Positions 26,212 to 32,947 of a stretch of DNA of 32,947 bases are shown piece after piece. The number at the start of each line of letters is the position of its first letter. Position 1 is the stretch's first letter. A model generated the notes under the pieces. That model saw only the letters and a program-made list of their open reading frames with translations. It searched no databases and was not told the DNA's origin. Both the position numbers and the translations under genes were made by a program. This DNA comes from Chitinophagaceae bacterium (lineage in GTDB: Bacteria; Bacteroidota; Bacteroidia; Chitinophagales; Chitinophagaceae). The stretch spans positions 1-32,947 of the forward strand of contig CAHJWK010000041.1 in assembly GCA_903642275.1 (NCBI GenBank), written 5' to 3'.

Positions 26212-28170
26212 ATGAAAATAGTAAGTTGGTTTTTTGCAATATTGTTTCTTTTAAAATTTAAGCTTGATGCGCAACAGCAACCTGTAAAATATTTTACACC
26301 AGTTGATTTTTAACATGTTGAAGTAACGGATCATTTCTGGAAACCAAAAATTGATCTTGGGGCAACAAAATCTTTACAAGCTTGCATTTACCAAACTGAA
26401 ATTGCTACACCACGCATTCAAAACTTCATCAATGCAGCAAAACATTCAGGAAAGTTCATAGGAATTTATTATGATGACAGCGATGTTTACAAAGTACTTG
26501 AAGCAATGGGTTATTCATTAAAAAATCATCCTGATACTTCTATTGAAAACACAGCAGACAGATGGATAAGTTATGTAGCCGCAGCGCAAATGCCGGATGG
26601 TTATCTTGACACTTATTATGAATTAGGCGATATTTCAAAACGTTGGACAGAACTTGAAAAACATGAAGATTATAATGCAGGTCATTTAATGGAAGCTGCC
26701 GTTGCATACTATGAAGCAACCGGCAAAAAACAATTGTTAGATGTTGCAATTCGTCTCGCCAATCATATTGATACTACGATGCGCATCAACAACAGGCAAT
26801 GGTTCAGCGGGCATGAAGAAATTGAAATTGGTTTAATGAAATTGTATAATACAACCGGCAATGAGAATTACTTAAAGCTGGCGAACTGGTATATCAATCA
26901 ACGCGGCAAACATATTTATCAATATGGCACAACATGGTTTACGCCACAATACTGGCAGGATGTTGAGCCGGTCAAAGATCAAACACAAATCACAGGTCAT
27001 GCAGTGCGTGCCATGTATTTATATAGTGGCACTGCAGATGTTGCTGTTGCATCAGGCGATACTGGCTATATGCATGCGATGAAAAATGTTTGGCAGGATG
27101 TTGTACATCGAAATATGTACTTAACCGGTGGCATTGGCAGCAGCGGCGATAATGAAGGCTTTTCAAAAGATTTTGACCTGCCCAACAAAGATGCATATTG
27201 CGAAACATGTGCATCTGTGGGAATGGTTTTATGGAACGAAAGAATGGCTGCGCTTACCGGCGATGTAAAATATATGGATGTACTTGAACGCAGTTTATAT
27301 AATGGTGCGCTTGATGGTTTAAGCTTAAGCGGTGACTTATTTTTTTATGGTAACCCGCTTGCATCGAATGGTGATGATGAGCGCAGCAAATGGTTCGGTA
27401 CGGCATGTTGCCCTGCAAATATTTCAAGGCTTATTGCAGGCATCGGCGGTTATATTTATGGTGCGAATAATAACAGTTTTTGGATAAATCTTTTTGTCGG
27501 CAGCAACACATCAGTCAAGATAAATAATACCAACGTTGATGTAAATATGCAAACCAATTATCCCTGGAATGGCAAAGTAAGCATCAATATCAATCTCGAA
27601 AAGTCAACTGCGTTTCCTGTATATGTTCGCATTCCCGGATGGACGCAAAATGATATTGTTGATGGCAGTTTATACTTTGTAAAGAACGGAACAAAGCAAA
27701 CATTGCAATTTTTTGTGAATGGAAAAACAATTGATTTTAAACAGCAAAATGGTTATGCAATTATTAACAACACATGGAAGAAAGGTGATGTTATAAGTTT
27801 TGAATATGAAATGCCGGTGCTGGAAGTAAGTTCAAAGAAAGAAGTGTTGTATGATAATGACCGCATTGCTTTTCAGCGTGGACCAATAGTGTATTGTGTT
27901 GAAGGCGCAGATAATAATAATGAAGCATGGAACATTGTGCTTAAACAAAATGAACCTGTACAAACAATCAATTACAAAGTGTTGAATGAAGATGTTGTTG
28001 CATTGCAAACAAAAGCAGTTAACATACAACCCTCTGCTGATGGAAGTGCATTACAATCAACTGAAAAAACAATAACAGCCATTCCATATTATACATGGTG
28101 CAATCGTGGTAAAAATGAAATGCAGGTTTGGCTTCCAACAAAAATGAAAGAGATAAAAGTGAATTATTAA
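26212..28170 (+). pseudogene. GH127 family (beta-L-arabinofuranosidase-like) gene with an in-frame stop
   Basis: Translation from the ATG at 26212 gives a signal peptide (MKIVSWFFAILFLLKFKLDA) and then VKYFTPVDF, followed by TAA at codon 34 (26311-26313). The same frame continues at once with HVEVTDHFWKPKIDLG, the normal family sequence, and stays open for about 618 more codons. The position is normally a glutamine, so CAA to TAA is the simplest change. Catalytic and zinc residues of GH127 are intact: the CETCA segment (about 330-334) and the Cys-Cys of ACCPANISR (399-400), with the latter containing the nucleophile. The next in-frame ATG at 26506 would lose the signal and the first 65 catalytic residues. 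The product, if any, would hydrolyse beta-L-arabinofuranosides. Confidence 0.85.
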
Positions 28171-28213
28171 TGCGTTGCCGTTAAATATTCCTTAAGCAAA
28201 ATTTAATTTAATA

Positions 28214-28849
28214 ATGATGCGGAAGGTTTGTGTTTTATTAATTTTTCTTTTTTGTATTGAAAATTTAAATGCTCAGCTGCTAAAAGATTCTGCTCAAATT
28301 TTAAAGATGCAGGCGCCGGCAACTTTTAAAGCAGAATTTAAAACAACACAAGGAAATTTTATTATAGAAGTATATAAATCATGGTCGCCAAAAGCTGCTG
28401 ACCGGTTGTACCAGCTTATAAGCACAGGTTGTTTTGATAATGACATTATTTTCCGAGCCACAATAAAATATGTACAGTTCGGCATTAATAATGACAGTAC
28501 AATAAACTCTTTCTGGGATAATCATAACCTGCCTGATGAACCTGTAATTGGAAGCAACACAGACAGCGTTGTATCTTTTGCAAGCGGCGGCGCCAACACA
28601 CGTTCAGCACAGATATTTATCAATATGCGAAACAACCTGAAGTTGGATACAGCTCTTGGTTACGGCTATCCGCCAGTAGCTAAAGTTGTTAAAGGCATGG
28701 ACGTAGTAAGAAAATTCAATTCTCAATATGGAGATGACATTACATTCAATCACCAGGATTCTATTTACATAAAAGGCAACGCATATCTTGAAAAAAATTT
28801 CCCGGGATTAGATAAAATTATTTCAGCAACTATTTTGCACCAGCAATAA
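28214..28849 (+). CDS. Exported cyclophilin-type peptidyl-prolyl cis-trans isomerase
   Basis: A 211-residue protein with a signal peptide (MMRKVCVLLIFLFCIENLNA) and a cyclophilin domain of about 150 residues. FKTTQGNFIIEVYKSWSPKAADRLYQLISTGCFDN is the beginning of the fold, FRATIKYVQFGI is the catalytic strand with the conserved Arg, VSFASGGANTRSAQIFINMRNN is the core, and YPPVAKVVKGMDVVRKFN is the usual end. The usual FHR...QGGD motif is altered to FRATIKYVQFG, so activity may be reduced. A periplasmic folding role is likely. A second in-frame ATG at 28217 is an equally good start. Confidence 0.88.
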   Translation: MMRKVCVLLIFLFCIENLNAQLLKDSAQILKMQAPATFKAEFKTTQGNFIIEVYKSWSPKAADRLYQLISTGCFDNDIIFRATIKYVQFGINNDSTINSFWDNHNLPDEPVIGSNTDSVVSFASGGANTRSAQIFINMRNNLKLDTALGYGYPPVAKVVKGMDVVRKFNSQYGDDITFNHQDSIYIKGNAYLEKNFPGLDKIISATILHQQ

Positions 28850-28889
28850 CTTTCTCATTTGTTATTTCGCATCTTATTTGTAACTATTA

Positions 28890-29198
28890 ATGGAGCAGGT
28901 TAAACAAAAAATGAACAGGCTGCGTTTTTTGCATTGTGTTGCATTTATCTGTAACATATTTTTTGGAGTTTGTTTAATGATACGTTACACACATGCAGAA
29001 AAATTTTTACCGCAACCAATTATAGAAATTGCAACGTTGCTTGGTTGGATATTTTCGCCATTCATTAATATGGTATGTGTTATTCTTACATTGATTGCAG
29101 TATTAAAAAAGAACAGCGTCCAAAGCATTCGTTTGTGGCTTATCGCTGCAAACATTTTTTTCTTTGCATGTGAAATTTTTTATTTCTTCATTTCATGA
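28890..29198 (+). CDS. Small membrane protein of unknown function, 102 aa
   Basis: Not recognised. Three hydrophobic segments are visible: FLHCVAFICNIFFGVCLMI, IIEIATLLGWIFSPFINMVCVILTLIAVL (one long or two short spans) and LWLIAANIFFFACEIFYFFI at the C-terminus. Its stop overlaps the ATG of the queuosine precursor transporter gene by four bases (ATGA), so the two are translationally coupled, which suggests a joint role. Confidence 0.75.
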   Translation: MEQVKQKMNRLRFLHCVAFICNIFFGVCLMIRYTHAEKFLPQPIIEIATLLGWIFSPFINMVCVILTLIAVLKKNSVQSIRLWLIAANIFFFACEIFYFFIS

Positions 29199-29992
29199 TT
29201 GATAAAATTTTAAAAGATAAGTCAACTAAACTCTTTCTTGGCTTTACTGCTTTTTTTGTAGCCAATGCGCTGATTGCAGAATGCATCGGCACTAAGATTT
29301 TTTCACTTGAAAAACTGTTTGGTCTTACGCCTTCAAGTTTTACATTATTTGGCGAAAGCGGTTTATCATTCAATCTTACATGCGGCGTTTTATTATGGCC
29401 ATTAGAATTTGTTATGACAGATATTGTAAATGAATTTTACGGACCAAAAGCCGTACGCAGAATAAGTTATACAGCAGTTATTTTAATTGCGTACGCATTT
29501 GTTATGTTTTACGGAAGCATCAAAATTCCACCTGCAGATTTTTGGATAACCACCAATCAAAGTAAAGGCATTAATAATATGCAAACTGCTTACAATGGTA
29601 TTTTCGGGCAAGGCATGTGGATTATACTTGGCAGCCTTATCGCGTTTCTTGTAAGCCAGGTGATTGATGTAACTGTCTTTCACCGCATAAAAAAAAGAAC
29701 CGGTGAAAAATATATGTGGCTGCGTTCAACAGGCTCAACATTGGTTTCTCAGTTGGTTGATAGTTACATTGTGCTAATTATTGCATTTAAATTTGGCAGC
29801 AACTGGAGTTGGCCATTAGTGTTTGCAGTTGGCACTATGAATTACATTTATAAATTTATAGTGGCAATAATACTAACGCCCGTAATTGTTATTGTTGAAA
29901 AAAGAATTGAAAAATATGTTGGTCATACAACAGCTATGCAAATGAAACAGGCAGCGATGAGTAAAAACTTTGAGAACATTTCAACAGCATGA
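29195..29992 (+). CDS. Queuosine precursor transporter (QPTR/YhhQ family)
   Basis: A 265-residue integral membrane protein of the VUT/DUF165 family, which imports preQ0 or preQ1. Features are TAFFVANALIAECIGTKIFSL, LSFNLTCGVLLWPLEFVMTDIVNEFYGPKAVRR (the most diagnostic segment, with TDIVNEFYG), FGQGMWIILGSLIAFLVSQVIDVTVF, WLRSTGSTLVSQLVDSYIVL and YKFIVAIILTPVIVIVEK. The start overlaps the previous gene. Together with queA at 14025-15074 this points to queuosine modification, possibly by import of a precursor. Confidence 0.92.
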   Translation: MIDKILKDKSTKLFLGFTAFFVANALIAECIGTKIFSLEKLFGLTPSSFTLFGESGLSFNLTCGVLLWPLEFVMTDIVNEFYGPKAVRRISYTAVILIAYAFVMFYGSIKIPPADFWITTNQSKGINNMQTAYNGIFGQGMWIILGSLIAFLVSQVIDVTVFHRIKKRTGEKYMWLRSTGSTLVSQLVDSYIVLIIAFKFGSNWSWPLVFAVGTMNYIYKFIVAIILTPVIVIVEKRIEKYVGHTTAMQMKQAAMSKNFENISTA

Positions 29993-30112
29993 TAATAATT
30001 GTAAGAATTACAATTAAATTTATTTTATTAAATAAGATACGCATCAATTTACTTGTTTAATTTGTCTTTTTAAAACGATTGCAACTATTCTTAATCACAA
30101 AAAACGATACGT

Positions 30113-32947
30113 ATGAACCATTGCTTACCCCCGGGAAAGTTTAATTTTTCTCATTACTCGGTTATTGCCAGAATTATTACAGTAATATTGTTTACTGCGT
30201 GTTCACTACACCCTTTTGCACAACAAAGAACAATTTCAGGTAGTGTTACCGGTAATAACAATCAGCCCTTACCCGGCGTATCTGTATTAATACAAAGCAC
30301 TACAAAAGGTGTGTCAACAGATAATGCCGGCAGATTTAGTATTGAAGCTGCTAGTAGTAATGTGCTTGTGTTTCGTTCTATCGGGTATCAGGAACAAACA
30401 ATTGCTGTAGGCAATCAAACTAATATTAATGTATTAATGGTTAACACTACGGATTCTACTTTGAATGATGTAGTAGTAATTGGTTATCAAACAGTGAGGC
30501 GACGGGATTTAACAGGTGCCACTTCTGTTGTTAATACAGGGAATTCAAATAGAATTGTTGGTAATTCGGTTGCTGAGCAGTTACAGGGCCAGACACCCGG
30601 TGTAACAGTAAGAACAAGTGGTGCACCCGGCGAAAACGCAAGAATAGAAATTCGTGGAGTTGCCAGTTTTGCAAACTCTGACCCGCTTTATGTAATTGAC
30701 GGTATGATTGCTGACGCAAACTCAACAGTCAATACTAATGATATTGCCACTATTCAGATTTTGAAAGACGCTTCTGCTGCTGCTATTTATGGTTCACGGG
30801 CTGCCAACGGCGTTATTATTATTACTACTAAAAAAGGTAAACCTGGCCCAAGCCGTATTAGTTTTTCTGCGAAGTATGGAATACAACAAATACCTCAAAA
30901 ATGGGATGTGATGGACGCACCGCAATACCTGCAAACATTAAAGACTCAGTACTCCAACAGCAATGCTGCCTTGCCTGTAGGTGTTGCAGCGCAATTAGAT
31001 AACCCTACTATAAATACTGACTGGCAGAATGAATTTTTTCGTACAGGAAATACACAGGATTATAATCTGGGAATATCTGGTGGCTCACAAAACGGTACTT
31101 ATTTAATATCCGGAAGTTATTTCAAAAATCAAGGTGTATTAATAGGCAATAATTTTGAGCGTGCAAGCTTACGTATAAATACAGAAGCAAGGAAAGGCCG
31201 CCTGACAGTTGGTGAAAATATATTGTTAAGCAACACTGACGGAAATAACCCTGGCGGAGGTGTTAATGCATTTTATGAAGGTGCTACATCATCTCCCATA
31301 ATAGCAGTGCAAAGCAATGATTATATAAACGCTGTTAGCAATCAGGAAGGCTGGGGTTTTGGCAGCAATGACATTTCTCAATATTCTAGTAATTATGTCG
31401 CAAATGATGCGTTAGATCACCAGCATTATAATTATGCTAAAATAGTGGGTAATGGATATGCAGATTTAAAGTTTACTGATTGGCTTTCGTACCGTTTTAA
31501 CGCCGGTGTTGAAGCAAGTTTTGATTACAGCAGTGAGCAGCGTGATTCAGGTATATGGCATTACAATCAGGATCTTCCTGCAACCGGAATTTATAATGAA
31601 CGAAGCACTTTCACCAACTTTTTGTTAGAGCACACACTCAACTTTAATAAAACTTTTGGTGACCATGCGATTAATGGTGTAGTGGGGTATTCTTATCAGC
31701 AGGAAAAACGAGAGTACACAAATGCAGGCAGAATAAATCTTACTACAATAGGTAGTAATACCTTTTCAACAATTGGTTCAGCCCAGGGACTACCTTCAGC
31801 AGATGGGGGCGTATCTTTGTTTTATCGCTTGCAGGGTTATTTAGGAAGAATAAATTATACTTACAAAGACCGGTATCTTATAACAGCATCAGGCAGAATT
31901 GACCAAGATTCCCGCTTTGGTCAAAATTATCGTACAGGTGATTTTTACTCAGTTGCAGGTTCATGGAGAATCAGTAAAGAAAAGTTTTTTAATGTAAGCT
32001 GGATTAATGACTTTAAGATACGTGGATCATATGGCCAGTTAGGAATCAGCAGTGCATTGCAGGATTTAGCAGGATCTTGGCCAACTGTAGGTTACATTAA
32101 TCAAAATCAGCGTGCTGTATATGGCCAAAGTCAAACACCTGTTTTAGGCGAGTCACAAACTATTATCAGTAACCCTAATCTACGCTGGGAACAGCGTAAT
32201 GAAACCAATATTGGTTTTGATGCATCAATTTTAAACAATCGGATATTAATAACAGCTGATGTATATAATAACGTTTCTAAGGGTGTGCTGGTAAATGTGC
32301 CGCTTCCCTTTTTTCTTGGTAATGATAATGGTGATTATAACACCTTTATCACAGAAAATGCAGGCTCTATCCGTAATAGAGGAATTGAATTAGCTGTTAC
32401 TTATAAAGATAATACCCGTCCGTTTAAATGGGATGTATCCGTTAATGGTACTACGATTCAAAACAGGGTTGTTAGTGTAGGTCTTCAGGGTGCTGGTATT
32501 AATTACATTGAACCTGCAAGTTTTGTGCGTTCTGAAGTTGGTCATGCAATGTCATCCTGGTATGTAATTAAAACAGCGGGTATTTTTCAAAGCCAGGAAC
32601 AAATAGATAGTTATGTAGATAAAAATGGGGGTAAAATACAACCTGATGCTAAACCAGGAGATATAAAATTTGTTGATTTAAACGGAGATGGACAAATTAA
32701 TAATGATGATCGCACTTTTGCGGGCTCTCCATGGCCAACTTTTCAAGGCGGTTTACAATTTAATGGTACCTACAGAAATCTTTCTATAAATATTCAATTT
32801 GTTGGTGTATTCGGTTACAAGATTTATGACGATGTGCGCCGTGTACTGGACAGTTATACCAACCTGGATAATTTTAGGAAAGACCTGAATCCCTGGACCC
32901 CTGATAATACCGGTGCTCCCGATCCGCGTCTCGGTGTGGGAACTGAT
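30113..32947 (+). CDS. SusC/RagA family TonB-linked outer membrane receptor (3' truncated by window)
   Basis: A 945-codon open frame runs to the last base without a stop. The N-terminus (MNHCLPPGKFNFSHYSVIAR, then a hydrophobic stretch ending SLHPFAQQ) is a longer-than-usual signal sequence. Residues of about 40-110 are the carboxypeptidase-like regulatory domain (ISGSVTGNNNQPLPGVSVLI, FRSIGYQEQ). The plug follows with DVVVIGYQT, LQGQTPGVTVRTSG, RIEIRGVAS, PLYVIDGMI and LKDASAAAIYGSRAANGVIIITTKKG, all hallmarks of SusC-like receptors. The barrel region includes DIKFVDLNGDGQINNDDR. Such receptors import glycans or other nutrients with a SusD partner, expected just downstream outside the window. 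The substrate is not predictable here. Confidence 0.97.
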   Translation, partial: MNHCLPPGKFNFSHYSVIARIITVILFTACSLHPFAQQRTISGSVTGNNNQPLPGVSVLIQSTTKGVSTDNAGRFSIEAASSNVLVFRSIGYQEQTIAVGNQTNINVLMVNTTDSTLNDVVVIGYQTVRRRDLTGATSVVNTGNSNRIVGNSVAEQLQGQTPGVTVRTSGAPGENARIEIRGVASFANSDPLYVIDGMIADANSTVNTNDIATIQILKDASAAAIYGSRAANGVIIITTKKGKPGPSRISFSAKYGIQQIPQKWDVMDAPQYLQTLKTQYSNSNAALPVGVAAQLDNPTINTDWQNEFFRTGNTQDYNLGISGGSQNGTYLISGSYFKNQGVLIGNNFERASLRINTEARKGRLTVGENILLSNTDGNNPGGGVNAFYEGATSSPIIAVQSNDYINAVSNQEGWGFGSNDISQYSSNYVANDALDHQHYNYAKIVGNGYADLKFTDWLSYRFNAGVEASFDYSSEQRDSGIWHYNQDLPATGIYNERSTFTNFLLEHTLNFNKTFGDHAINGVVGYSYQQEKREYTNAGRINLTTIGSNTFSTIGSAQGLPSADGGVSLFYRLQGYLGRINYTYKDRYLITASGRIDQDSRFGQNYRTGDFYSVAGSWRISKEKFFNVSWINDFKIRGSYGQLGISSALQDLAGSWPTVGYINQNQRAVYGQSQTPVLGESQTIISNPNLRWEQRNETNIGFDASILNNRILITADVYNNVSKGVLVNVPLPFFLGNDNGDYNTFITENAGSIRNRGIELAVTYKDNTRPFKWDVSVNGTTIQNRVVSVGLQGAGINYIEPASFVRSEVGHAMSSWYVIKTAGIFQSQEQIDSYVDKNGGKIQPDAKPGDIKFVDLNGDGQINNDDRTFAGSPWPTFQGGLQFNGTYRNLSINIQFVGVFGYKIYDDVRRVLDSYTNLDNFRKDLNPWTPDNTGAPDPRLGVGTD

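Overview
The window looks like a chromosomal segment of a Bacteroidota bacterium, most likely of the Chitinophagaceae or a near relative. The DNA is AT-rich. There is a SusC/RagA-type TonB-dependent receptor, a secreted protein with a type IX secretion (T9SS) C-terminal sorting domain, and a DUF1080 protein. Shine-Dalgarno motifs are absent, and at least one promoter (in front of HU) matches the Bacteroidota consensus TTTG / TAnnTTTG. This placement is inferred from protein families and sequence style, not from a marker gene search.

Layout. 1-1860: 3' part of clpC with its terminator. 1934-2946: minus-strand GNAT acetyltransferase and VOC protein. 2987-4822: glmS. 4823-6314: minus-strand CBM48-like protein, thioredoxin and DUF1080 protein. 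6447-8357: single-domain response regulator, pyrH, pdxH. 8380-9745: minus-strand block of ribosomal protein THX (only 38 aa), HU and exonuclease III. 9859-10773: a decayed cupin_8/JmjC-like pseudogene. 10987-14023: AI-2E family permease, then a BlaI-BlaR1-type regulator/metalloprotease pair with a palindrome in front. 14025-15074: queA. 15289-18286: HsdR-N-like nuclease-fold protein, secreted lactonase-type propeller, T9SS-exported protein. 18359-21736: MGMT, CsaA-like protein, OsmC protein, a 21-bp tandem repeat array, and an ABC-F ATPase. 21868-24200: small unknowns, cobalamin adenosyltransferase, LolD/MacB-type ABC ATPase, gatC. 24329-26108: sigma-54 response regulator with an overlapping Hpt gene. 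26212-28170: GH127 gene carrying a premature stop. 28214-29992: cyclophilin, small membrane protein, queuosine-precursor transporter. 30113-end: SusC-like receptor, cut by the window edge.

Most of this is ordinary core and housekeeping DNA. The parts that deserve a second look are as follows. The phased 21-bp dyad array at 19825-20097 lies between convergent genes and starts inside a strong terminator hairpin. The ABC-F protein appears to keep only one competent ATP site. A perfect inverted repeat lies just before blaI, and its partner protease lacks a recognisable penicillin-binding sensor domain. The sigma-54 regulator and Hpt pair has no histidine kinase in view. Two pseudogenes are present: the cupin, heavily decayed, and GH127, with a single nonsense codon. 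No CRISPR array, tRNA, rRNA, insertion sequence or prophage was recognised, and I see no convincing previously undescribed multi-gene system.
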